NCBI GenBank assembly: GCA_016932215.1
Contig: JAFGDH010000001.1
Coordinates: 1-49,588, forward strand
DNA length: 49,588 nucleotides
Reading direction: 5' to 3'
Source: Candidatus Aenigmatarchaeota archaeon
Lineage (GTDB): Archaea; Aenigmatarchaeota; Aenigmatarchaeia; QMZP01; QMZT01
Shown: positions 9,031-15,868 of the stretch, in pieces
How the letters are laid out: the number at the start of each line of letters is the position of its first letter
Numbering within the stretch: the stretch's first letter is position 1
Made by a program: the position numbers and the translations under genes
Notes under the pieces: generated by a model
Told to the model about the DNA's origin: nothing
The model's database searches: none
Seen by the model: only the letters and a program-made list of their open reading frames with translations

Positions 9031-9231
9031 TCATAAACCGGATTTATTTATTCTCTGAATTTCCTTTGTTATATAACCAGCTAACACGTTTCTTATCTTT
9101 TTCGATTTTATGTCCTTTATGGTTGCTAAAACTTCCTTGTTCTTGTCGAAGTCCTCGCTGAACTTTTTTCCGTGCACTTCTATTATCTCGTTTCCAAGGG
9201 TCTTGATAGCAACCTGTTTTATCCTTCCCAT
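9031..9231 (-). CDS. rps17e: Ribosomal protein S17e
   Basis: A 66-residue small basic protein of the 30S subunit found in archaea and eukaryotes, absent from bacteria. The sequence MGRIKQVAIKTLGNEI at the start, KFSEDFDKNKEVL in the middle and KIRNVLAGYITKEI near the end match the S17e family throughout. The start chosen is the ATG at 9231, since family members begin MG(R/K)I or MGNV; upstream ATG (9237) and GTG (9240) codons are in frame but would add residues not seen in the family. It is the first gene of a two-gene operon with the CBS/HPF-like protein, and a perfect 9-bp palindrome lies at its promoter. Confidence 0.92.
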   Translation of the reverse strand: MGRIKQVAIKTLGNEIIEVHGKKFSEDFDKNKEVLATIKDIKSKKIRNVLAGYITKEIQRINKSGL

Positions 9232-9252
9232 AAACATCACTTGTTCTCCAGA

Positions 9253-9276
9253 GAAGCAGGTATAACCACCTGCTTC
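9253..9276. promoter_or_regulatory. Perfect 9-bp inverted repeat upstream of rps17e
   Basis: GAAGCAGGT at 9253-9261 and ACCTGCTTC at 9268-9276 are perfect complements around a six-base centre. On the gene's strand, an AATATAAG-like TATA element at about 9283-9290 predicts a start of transcription near 9261, inside the repeat. The element could therefore be an operator at the start site or, if transcription begins earlier, a hairpin in the leader. Its repetition elsewhere was not seen. Function is inference. Confidence 0.5.
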
Positions 9277-9308
9277 ATACTCTTATATTCATTATTATGC
9301 GAACGTAT

Positions 9309-10166
9309 TTAAAATAATCTTATCTGGAACTGGCTCAGGAACGAGAAAATCGTGTAACCTATGGTTATCAGCAGCAGGGAATGCTTAAGCCCTGCTATTA
9401 TTGAACCCTCTGCCATCTTGCCGGTCGCAAGCCCGGCGAAAAAACCCTGGACTATTATGAAATTTATGAAGGTCTGCGCGAACAATTCTGGAGGTATTTC
9501 CGCTCCCGTGGCGGACACGTCGGTTCCCGTCGTTGATGGGAGGGCGGGAAGAAGGAACGTCTGTAGTATTATCAGAATGAATATGAAAACGAAGAATATC
9601 AGGTATGACGTCACGAGCTGGCTTTGCACGGATGCTGACCTTTCCTGCTTGATTTTGTTTATTTCTATGAGAGATCTACCGATTGCACGAAGCGTGTCGG
9701 ACAGTTTTCCCCCAACCTTGTAAGTTTCTATTATCGTGGAAACGCTCCTTTTTATTGGTGTTGATTTTGACTTTTCCGCGAAAAGGAGCAGCGCTTTTTC
9801 GAACGGGATACCCCAATCCACTTTAGTGGATATCTCCTTCACATAAGATGTGAGTGATCTGTAATCCCTTTTTGCCGAATGCTTAAGAGCGATTGGAAGA
9901 GTCATGCCGCTGTCTATCGATTCCGTGAGGTCGGTTACGAAAAGGATGAACTCACCTTCCATTTCCTTGCTGATTTTGTATTTTGAATAGTACAGTAGGA
10001 ACGGGGGGACTATTGCTATAAGAGCGCCCGTTATGTTAAAAAGAGGAACAAGTATGGGCACCATCTCGGAAAAAACGAATATGTTAAGGAGAAGTATCGA
10101 TGCACCTATCACTACGAAAATCACTTCAAGTATTATGTTCTCGTATTTTTTAGCTATTTCTACCAT
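9309..10166 (-). CDS. Type II/IV secretion platform protein, TadC-like (T2SSF domain)
   Basis: A 285-residue inner-membrane platform protein of type IV pilus or Tad-like machines. Two N-terminal membrane segments (about 12-62) precede a cytoplasmic helical domain with the T2SSF pattern (FVTDLTESIDSGMTLPIALKHSA, then DWGIPFEKALLLFAEKS and VGGKLSDTLRAIGRSLIE), and at least three C-terminal membrane segments follow. The ATG directly abuts the stop of the upstream T2SSF gene (TAG then ATG). The pair thus resembles separate TadB/TadC proteins more than the single fused archaeal FlaJ. The likely motor is the VirB11-type ATPase encoded at 15869-17356. The substrate pilins are probably among the secreted proteins in the window, by inference. 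Confidence 0.85.
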   Translation of the reverse strand: MVEIAKKYENIILEVIFVVIGASILLLNIFVFSEMVPILVPLFNITGALIAIVPPFLLYYSKYKISKEMEGEFILFVTDLTESIDSGMTLPIALKHSAKRDYRSLTSYVKEISTKVDWGIPFEKALLLFAEKSKSTPIKRSVSTIIETYKVGGKLSDTLRAIGRSLIEINKIKQERSASVQSQLVTSYLIFFVFIFILIILQTFLLPALPSTTGTDVSATGAEIPPELFAQTFINFIIVQGFFAGLATGKMAEGSIIAGLKHSLLLITIGYTIFSFLSQFQIRLF

Positions 10167-11069
10167 CTATATCCCTGGGTATGTCATCTGAAGGAAGGCT
10201 ATGTACCCTATGTTAAATATTGGTAAAACAACGAAAGTCACCAATACTATCAGCTGTGGTATTTCCAGGCCAAGAACCTGTCCTCCTATTATAAGCATGG
10301 TTGCCAGCAGCGCAATCATCATCAGTGGGGCTGCCACCAGAAGGGCTGTGTATATGTCTGCATACGTCGAAAGCGTTTTAAGGTATTTTTCCCTCTTGAT
10401 TCTGTAGTCAAAAAGCGCTTTGTCTGACATCTCTTTGAGGTATTCTATCAGATCCCCGCCCCCCTCAATGGTTGAAACCACTCCAAGGAGAAGTTCCCTG
10501 AAATTCTTGGATGGGGTTCTCTCCCCCACGCTCTTTATCGCATCCACCGAGCTCATTCCGAATGTCTTTATGTTTCTCATTACCATTTTCGATTCATTCG
10601 ATATCTCGCCATATTCCTTGAAACCGGTCAGCAGTTCAAACATGAATTCCGGAGGTATCCCCGAAGAGGCGATAGCGGCCATGTGTGTGGTTGCAAAAGG
10701 GAGATTGTTATCTATGGATTTTTCGATGCTTTTTTCCCTCTCTAACGGATAAACGTAAAAAAGAATGAATGTTATGGATGCCACCATTATCGGGAAGAAT
10801 ATAATCGAAAATATGTATATCACGAAGTTTATTTCGAAGAATGACGTGAAAAAGACATACAGTGCCAGTAAGGAAGCGAAGAAGGATATTACGGTTGAAA
10901 GCAGGATCATGCACACCCACGTTTTAAGAAGTATTCTCATCCTGGAATTTTTCATGTGAATTTCCATAGACTTGAAGTGTTCAATATTCTTTTCAACTAT
11001 CCCCTCGAAAAAGAATAGTGATATTTTTTTGTATAATGACAACATGATTAAATATTGTGATTCTTTCAT
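10167..11069 (-). CDS. Type II/IV secretion platform protein, TadB-like (T2SSF domain)
   Basis: A 300-residue membrane protein with the same layout as its downstream neighbour: membrane segments near 48-105, a cytoplasmic helical T2SSF region (NNLPFATTHMAAIASSGIPPEFMFELL, then VGERTPSKNFRELLLGVVSTIEGGGDLIEYL), and C-terminal membrane helices (YTALLVAAPLMMIALLATMLIIGG, LIVLVTFVVLPIFNIGYIAFL). The motif A..SG.PPEFMFELL corresponds to the platform protein helix that contacts the ATPase. The two genes form a two-gene operon transcribed away from the SRP RNA. The start used is the ATG at 11069; an ATG eight codons in (MLSLYKK) is also possible. Confidence 0.82.
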   Translation of the reverse strand: MKESQYLIMLSLYKKISLFFFEGIVEKNIEHFKSMEIHMKNSRMRILLKTWVCMILLSTVISFFASLLALYVFFTSFFEINFVIYIFSIIFFPIMVASITFILFYVYPLEREKSIEKSIDNNLPFATTHMAAIASSGIPPEFMFELLTGFKEYGEISNESKMVMRNIKTFGMSSVDAIKSVGERTPSKNFRELLLGVVSTIEGGGDLIEYLKEMSDKALFDYRIKREKYLKTLSTYADIYTALLVAAPLMMIALLATMLIIGGQVLGLEIPQLIVLVTFVVLPIFNIGYIAFLQMTYPGI

Positions 11070-11097
11070 AAATAAAATTCAAAAACACCGCGAAGAG

Positions 11098-11108
11098 CAT
11101 TTAAATAA
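11098..11108 (+). promoter_or_regulatory. TATA-like box of the SRP RNA gene
   Basis: The sequence CATTTAAATAA lies with its centre about 26 bases upstream of the predicted 5' end of the SRP RNA, the spacing normal for an archaeal TATA box. It sits between the divergent pilus platform operon and the RNA gene. Promoter activity is inferred from position and composition only. Confidence 0.5.
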
Positions 11109-11128
11109 CTGTTTTCCAAAAAAATACT

Positions 11129-11410
11129 TGGCAGGGACTAGAATGGGGGGTTTGGCGTCCCCTGTTGCCATAAACCGCCATCACGATGGATTCGAAGCCT
11201 GAAGGAGGTATTGGGATATCTTAAGACCCCATGCCCCTGACGTCGAAGCTCTGTCCCGCAGGGTCGTTGGTTTGATGAACCAGGTCAGGACCGGAAGGTA
11301 GCAGCCTTAAGTCATGTTAATGACGCTTACGGGGTAGCGGAGTGGAGGAAGGGGTTTGGACAAGTCTTTCGCGATTCCAGTATCGACTGATGGCGTGTTC
11401 CTGCCACTCT
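11129..11410 (+). ncRNA. ffs: Signal recognition particle RNA (7S RNA)
   Basis: The stretch GGTCAGGACCGGAAGGTAGC at 11282-11301 is the hallmark helix 8 (domain IV) of SRP RNA, with the GGAA tetraloop and the asymmetric loop that binds SRP54. Near the 5' end, GGGGGGTTTGGCGTCCCC followed by TGTTGCC and AAACCGCC matches the archaeal Alu domain. The ends close: TGGCAGGGA at 11129-11137 pairs over nine positions (one G-U) with TTCCTGCCA at 11398-11406, which is the archaeal helix 1. A run of five T follows. The size of about 280 bases fits archaeal 7S RNA. Exact ends are estimated from helix 1 and the T-run. Confidence 0.95.
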
Positions 11411-11414
11411 TTTT
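11410..11414 (+). terminator. T-run terminator of the SRP RNA
   Basis: Five T residues immediately follow helix 1 of the SRP RNA. Archaeal RNA polymerase terminates at such T-runs without needing a hairpin. It lies 24 bases before the ATG of the next gene, so read-through could feed that operon. Confidence 0.5.
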
Positions 11415-11437
11415 AATTTGTGATTCAAATAATTTTC

Positions 11438-11842
11438 ATGGTAGATATCGAACTTCTCAAAAGATTCCATACGCACATAGGTCCATTCGTTATTCTAGGA
11501 TACCGGATAGGGGAATACGCCAGAAAGGAATTCCCTGAGAATTCCAAAATCAGATGTGAAATCAGAATCAGGACCTCCCCGCCAGTTTCCTGTATGATAG
11601 ACGGTATACAGATCAGCACCGGCTGTACACTCGGCAGGGGTCTCATAAAGGTTATAGAAAATGACGGGCATGGAGTATCCATCAATTTTTTTTCCAGTGA
11701 GAAGTCCGTCAAAATAAGACTCAGAGAAGAAAAAACAAGCAGAATTTTAAAAATGTTGAAGGAGAATAGAATAAATGAATCCGTCGATTTCGTTATGAAT
11801 TCGGATATTGATGAGTTGGTGGTGTCTGATGAAAAAGATTAA
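11438..11842 (+). CDS. FmdE-like domain protein
   Basis: A 134-residue protein with the signature of the FmdE family (formylmethanofuran dehydrogenase subunit E N-terminal domain): RFHTHIGPFVILGYRIGEYA near the start and SPPVSCMIDGIQISTGCTLGRG in the middle. The His and Cys residues in these blocks form the metal site in known members. The C-terminal zinc-ribbon found in subunit E of methanogens is missing, and no other formylmethanofuran dehydrogenase subunit is in the window, so a link to methanogenesis should not be assumed. The ATG at 11438 gives the usual family start; a GTG at 11420 is in frame. The end overlaps the S16 protease start by 14 bases. Confidence 0.82.
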   Translation: MVDIELLKRFHTHIGPFVILGYRIGEYARKEFPENSKIRCEIRIRTSPPVSCMIDGIQISTGCTLGRGLIKVIENDGHGVSINFFSSEKSVKIRLREEKTSRILKMLKENRINESVDFVMNSDIDELVVSDEKD

Positions 11843-12593
11843 AATACTTACCGTCCTCATATTCCTCTTCTTCGTACTAGGTTTCCTGTTCGGTGTCCAG
11901 TTCAACAAGACCACGGTAACGGTATACAACGAGACAAAACCAATACAGAAAATAGTATACACACCTTTCGACAGCGTGGCCAACTCCTCTTTTTCGACGA
12001 TAGCCATACCGGCGGTTGATCAGGAGGGCGAAGGACTGACTACAATCCTTACGGTCCAGGTAGTTCCCGGTTCTGGCAGGGTTCTCGCAAACATTGACCG
12101 CTTGCTTTTCTGGACAGATACGCAAAACAGCATCCGCACGTCCCGCTCTGTGGCAGCCGAAGTCACAGGGTTGAACCTCTCGGAATACGACATAATATAC
12201 ACCATAGAAACAAACGCCACATCCGTTGAAGGCCCGTCAGCGGGGACAGCCTTGACGATCGCGACAATTGCTGCCCTGCAGGGGAAGGAGATAGATACTT
12301 CTATCCTGATAACAGGTGCTATAAACCATGACGGGACAATCGGTCCGGTAGGTGAAATCCTGCAGAAGGCGATCGCGGCGAAGGAGGCAGGATACCGCCT
12401 GTTTCTCGTTCCACTCATGCACTCAGAACAGATCACGTACCATACGGAGAAGTTCTGCGAACCTGTAGGACCTTCCCAGATATGCACTACCGAGAGGATC
12501 CCGGACAAGATCAGCGTCGAGGAAGAGGCCGGAATCAGAGTGGAGGAAGTCCAGGACATACATGAAGCACTTGAATATTTTCTGACTGATTGA
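11829..12593 (+). CDS. Membrane-anchored S16 (Lon-type) serine protease
   Basis: A 254-residue protein with one N-terminal membrane segment (residues 4-23) or uncleaved signal, then an exported region with N-X-S/T sequons, then a Lon-type proteolytic domain. The catalytic Ser is in VEGPSAGTAL (S137) and the Lys in GEILQKAI (K180). The 43-residue spacing equals that between the Ser and Lys of E. coli Lon. There is no AAA+ ATPase domain, so it is an ATP-independent extracytoplasmic relative, probably in quality control or processing of surface proteins. The ATG at 11829 gives MKKIKILTVLIFL, a good membrane-targeting start, and is inside the end of the FmdE-like gene, implying translational coupling. 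Confidence 0.85.
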   Translation: MKKIKILTVLIFLFFVLGFLFGVQFNKTTVTVYNETKPIQKIVYTPFDSVANSSFSTIAIPAVDQEGEGLTTILTVQVVPGSGRVLANIDRLLFWTDTQNSIRTSRSVAAEVTGLNLSEYDIIYTIETNATSVEGPSAGTALTIATIAALQGKEIDTSILITGAINHDGTIGPVGEILQKAIAAKEAGYRLFLVPLMHSEQITYHTEKFCEPVGPSQICTTERIPDKISVEEEAGIRVEEVQDIHEALEYFLTD

Positions 12594-12627
12594 ATAATTT
12601 TTATGCACCCGATCCAAAAATACAGGT

Positions 12628-13389
12628 ATGATTGACGTACATGCCCATCTGTGCTTCCCTGATTTTGACAAAGATATGGAAGAAGTTATCGCCAGATGTA
12701 AGGAAGAGCTTGCAGGAGTGATCGTCAGCTCTGCCAGATGTGACGAGGGTTTGAAAGCACTGGAAACTTGCAGTGAACATCCTGATTTTTTGTTTCCTAC
12801 GTTAGGATTTCATCCAACCGAGGGGACGGAATATGAGAAAGTGATAGAACTGATAAAGAACAATCCCGGTAAAGTCGTCGGCGTGGGGGAGGTCGGCCTG
12901 GATTATCACTGGGAGAAAGACCCCCGCAAACGCGAAGCGCAGAAAGAAATATTTTTAAAATTTATTAAGCTCGCGCAAAACCTCCGGAAGCCACTGGTGA
13001 TCCATTCATGGGACGCCGAACGGGATTGTTATGAAATGGTAAAGGATTCGGGGCTTGTTTGCGTGTTTCATTGCTTTTCCGGTGACAATGTGCTTGCGGA
13101 AGAGATCGTTAAAAACAGGGATTTTTACATTTCAATTTCCACCCAGGTCCTGTTTTCGAAGAATACCAGAAAGATCGCAAAAAACGTCCCGTTTGATCAG
13201 TTTCTTCTCGAAACGGACGCGCCGTTCCTCTCCCCGAACAAGGACACAGACAGGAGAAATTACCCCTGGAACATAAAACTTTCAGCCAGGAAGATAGCGG
13301 AACTGAAATCAATAAAATTCGAAGAAGTAATGGAAAAGGCTAAGGAAAACGCCGTTAAGGTCTTTGATTTAAAAATAGACCGGGCATAA
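12628..13389 (+). CDS. tatD: TatD-family metal-dependent DNase/hydrolase
   Basis: A 253-residue TIM-barrel hydrolase. Metal-site motifs are complete: DVHAHL at the start, TLGFHPTEG, the GEVGLDYHW glutamate strand, VIHSWDAERD, VFHCFSG, and LLETDAPFLSP with the final aspartate. TatD proteins are Mg-dependent 3'-5' exonucleases or deoxyribonucleases, and archaeal members may also process other substrates. It starts 34 bases after the S16 protease and is followed 16 bases later by pus10, in a same-strand series running to DUF655. Confidence 0.92.
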   Translation: MIDVHAHLCFPDFDKDMEEVIARCKEELAGVIVSSARCDEGLKALETCSEHPDFLFPTLGFHPTEGTEYEKVIELIKNNPGKVVGVGEVGLDYHWEKDPRKREAQKEIFLKFIKLAQNLRKPLVIHSWDAERDCYEMVKDSGLVCVFHCFSGDNVLAEEIVKNRDFYISISTQVLFSKNTRKIAKNVPFDQFLLETDAPFLSPNKDTDRRNYPWNIKLSARKIAELKSIKFEEVMEKAKENAVKVFDLKIDRA

Positions 13390-13405
13390 TTCTTATAGTG
13401 GTACA

Positions 13406-14611
13406 ATGGATGTGACGGAAAAGGCAATAAAGATAATGAAGAATTCATACGTATGCGATCACTGTCTCGGAAGGCAGTTCGCAGAACTGCTTAGCGGTTA
13501 CTCCAACAAAGAACGCGGCGAGACGCTTCGTAAGGCGGTAGCCATGGATTACGATTCAAAACCCTTCCCCATACACCTCCCCAATTTTTCCGGGCTGAGA
13601 TTCAGGAACTCGAAACCAGACATCGGCAAATCCGGAAGATGCTGTGTCTGCGGAGACCTTTTTTCATACATGGAAAAATACGCAAAAGAATCGGAGAAAA
13701 AAATGAAGATTTACGAATTCGATACATTTGTGGTGGGATCAAAAATGAGCGATTCGCTCGTAATGAAGGAAGAGTCTTTATGGGAAAGGGTCGGCATAAA
13801 AGGCTCGGAGCATCTGCGTTCCGAGGTGAACAGGGAACTCGGCAAACTGATAGAATCCATGACAGGCAAGCAGGCCGATGAAAAGAACCCAAACGTAACC
13901 GTGCTTCTGGACCTTCAGAAAAAAAGAGTGGAAATCAAATCCAACCCGCTGTATGTTTACGGAAAATACAACAAGCTGATCCGCGGGATTCCCCAGACGA
14001 AATGGAGCAAGTACAAGGTAAGCGTGGAGGACATAATAGCAAAGCCCTTCATGAAATTTTCCGGGGCGAATGGCCATTCGATGCACGCATGCGGCAGGGA
14101 GGATATCGATGCAAGGTGTCTCGGGTGGAGACCTTTCGTGTTAGAGCTTGAGAATCCGGCTAAAAGGAAACCGGACCTGTCAAAAATGAGAAAAGAAATT
14201 AACAGGGCAGGGAAAGTGAAGGTAAAGGACATGAAATTTTCAAACAGGAAAGAAGTGGTGGCCGTCAAAACAATGCAGCCCGACAAGGTTTATAGCGTTG
14301 TGGTGAAATTTGAAAATCCGGTGGAGGCCATGGAAAGGATAAAAAAGGCCATCGGAACGATAAAACAGCGCACCCCGAAGAGGGTTTTGCACAGAAGAGC
14401 CAACAAACTAAGAAATAAAAAGGTTAAAAGTATAAAATGGACAAAGATTAATAAAAGTAAATACAAAATAGTGATACATACTGAGGCCGGTGCCTACATA
14501 AAGGAATTCGTAAGCGGGGATGATGGAAGAACAAAACCATCGATTTCCGAGATACTGAAAAACAGGGCCGTGGTAGAAAGCCTCGATGTGATAAAGATAA
14601 TGGTGAGATAG
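13406..14611 (+). CDS. pus10: tRNA pseudouridine synthase Pus10
   Basis: A 401-residue archaeal Pus10, which makes pseudouridine 54 and 55 in the T loop of tRNA. The N-terminal part carries CDHC (17-20) and CCVC (79-82) for zinc binding and a THUMP-like region. The catalytic motif GREDIDARCLG lies at 230-240; the catalytic aspartate is inside REDIDAR. C-terminal blocks RTPKRVLHRRA and AGAYIKEFVSGDDGRTKPSISEIL are typical. The L21e start codon follows its stop codon directly. The gene neighbourhood (pus10, rpl21e, rpoF, DUF655) is widely conserved in archaea. Confidence 0.95.
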   Translation: MDVTEKAIKIMKNSYVCDHCLGRQFAELLSGYSNKERGETLRKAVAMDYDSKPFPIHLPNFSGLRFRNSKPDIGKSGRCCVCGDLFSYMEKYAKESEKKMKIYEFDTFVVGSKMSDSLVMKEESLWERVGIKGSEHLRSEVNRELGKLIESMTGKQADEKNPNVTVLLDLQKKRVEIKSNPLYVYGKYNKLIRGIPQTKWSKYKVSVEDIIAKPFMKFSGANGHSMHACGREDIDARCLGWRPFVLELENPAKRKPDLSKMRKEINRAGKVKVKDMKFSNRKEVVAVKTMQPDKVYSVVVKFENPVEAMERIKKAIGTIKQRTPKRVLHRRANKLRNKKVKSIKWTKINKSKYKIVIHTEAGAYIKEFVSGDDGRTKPSISEILKNRAVVESLDVIKIMVR

Positions 14612-14899
14612 ATGGTAACCAGAAGCAAAGGAATGAGGAGAAGAACGAGAAACAAGCTTAAGGGAGATGTACGTTCAAAATTCAAGATAACCCCGTTCCT
14701 TCAGGAATTCAGGATTAAGGACAAGGTAGTGCTGAAAATAGACCCCTCATCACAGAAGGGTTTTCCCCATCCCATGTTTAAGGGTAAGACCTGTGAAGTC
14801 GTCGGTAAGAGGGGAGATGCTTACCTGCTGGAACTCAGGTTCGGAAACAAATTGAAGAAGCTGATAGCCAGGCCAGAGCACCTGGTCCTGAAAAAATAA
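14612..14899 (+). CDS. rpl21e: Ribosomal protein L21e
   Basis: A 95-residue protein of the 50S subunit with full L21e similarity: MVTRSKGMRRRTRNKL at the start, then KDKVVLKIDPSSQKGFPHP MFKGKTCEV and the C-terminal ARPEHLVLKK. Length is normal for archaea. The ATG directly follows the pus10 TAG, so the two genes are coupled. Confidence 0.96.
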   Translation: MVTRSKGMRRRTRNKLKGDVRSKFKITPFLQEFRIKDKVVLKIDPSSQKGFPHPMFKGKTCEVVGKRGDAYLLELRFGNKLKKLIARPEHLVLKK

Positions 14900-14916
14900 A
14901 GATTTTGGGTGATTTT

Positions 14917-15243
14917 ATGGATATCAAGGGAGAAAAGCAAATAAGCTGGTTTGATGTTAAAAAAATTCTTTCTGGCAAGGAAAAGGAAAAGGAACTGGGT
15001 TATGAGCAGAAGAATGCTCTTGACCATTTGAGAAAATTCTGCAAGATTTCCGAGAAAAAGGCCGCTTCAATGAGAGAAGATCTGGAAAAGATGGACAAGC
15101 TGAAGGAAAAGCACGTGAATTCGATAGTGAACTTCCTGCCCGAGAATCTGGATGATCTCAGAACTGTGTTCGCTCATGACAGGGTCGTGCTTTCGGAAGA
15201 CGAGAAAAAGAAGATATTGAAGATAATAAAGGACAACCGATAG
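14917..15243 (+). CDS. rpoF: DNA-directed RNA polymerase subunit F (Rpb4 homolog)
   Basis: A 108-residue subunit of the RNA polymerase stalk, partner of RpoE (Rpb7). The helical pattern (QISWFDVKKILSGKEKEKELGYEQKNALDHLRKF, then KMDKLKEKHVNSIVNFLPENLDDLRTVF) and the closing HRC-like segment LSEDEKKKILKIIK fit archaeal RpoF. The ATG at 14917 is preceded by GGGTGATTT; a TTG at 14905 in the same frame is less likely. Its position after L21e is the conserved archaeal arrangement. Confidence 0.93.
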   Translation: MDIKGEKQISWFDVKKILSGKEKEKELGYEQKNALDHLRKFCKISEKKAASMREDLEKMDKLKEKHVNSIVNFLPENLDDLRTVFAHDRVVLSEDEKKKILKIIKDNR

Positions 15244-15297
15244 AGCCTTTATAAATCCGGATTTTATTTTATATTTTATACCAAAAGGTGAGATTTA

Positions 15298-15867
15298 ATG
15301 ATGAGAGAGCTCAAAAAAGACGAGTGGGCAATAACCCTCGACTTCCTGCCCCATGGGTATTACGGCATGCGAATTTCGCAGCCCGTTTCCCAGGTACTTG
15401 GAGAAGAATATTTTTCATTACTTGAAGTTATAGTCAGGGAAGACGTTCACCTCAAGGTCGGCCAGAGGGTATACATAGGTGATGGCAAGAGAGACGAGGT
15501 AAAATTCATAAAGAAGAGAATAGATTTCAATGATCTTACGGGTGGTGCGAAGGAAGAGGTTGAGGACATAGTGAAAAACATAGTTGAAAAAAACCCCAAA
15601 AAATTCCTAGATTTCTTCAACAGGGCCGGTCCAATAACAACCCGTTTGCACCAGCTGGAGCTGCTTCCCGGTATCGGGAAAAAACATCTCTGGGCTATAT
15701 TATCCGAAAAGAAGGAGAAGGATTTCGAATCATTCAGTGACCTGAAAAAGAGGGTAAGCATGCTGCCTGATCCTGAAAAAATGATAATAAAGAGGATAAT
15801 GGAAGAACTTCAGGACATGGACAAATACAGAATATTCGTACCGAAATTCGAGAAAAATCAGAGATAG
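15298..15867 (+). CDS. DUF655 family protein (helix-hairpin-helix)
   Basis: A 189-residue protein of the archaeal DUF655 family. It has an N-terminal beta-rich part (AITLDFLPHGYYGM, GQRVYIGDGKRDEV) resembling an OB-like nucleic acid fold, followed by a helix-hairpin-helix (LHQLELLPGIGKKHLWAIL). These suggest RNA or DNA binding; a role tied to translation or transcription follows from its conserved place next to rpl21e and rpoF. In many archaea the next gene is the 16S rRNA dimethyltransferase ksgA; here a convergent pilus ATPase starts one base after the stop, so ksgA is not linked. GGTGA precedes the ATG. Confidence 0.9.
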   Translation: MMRELKKDEWAITLDFLPHGYYGMRISQPVSQVLGEEYFSLLEVIVREDVHLKVGQRVYIGDGKRDEVKFIKKRIDFNDLTGGAKEEVEDIVKNIVEKNPKKFLDFFNRAGPITTRLHQLELLPGIGKKHLWAILSEKKEKDFESFSDLKKRVSMLPDPEKMIIKRIMEELQDMDKYRIFVPKFEKNQR

Positions 15868-15868
15868 T

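Noticed and set aside
11438-11842. Evidence for methanogenesis from the FmdE-like protein
   Set aside because: Only an isolated FmdE domain without the other formylmethanofuran dehydrogenase subunits; FmdE domains occur in many non-methanogens.
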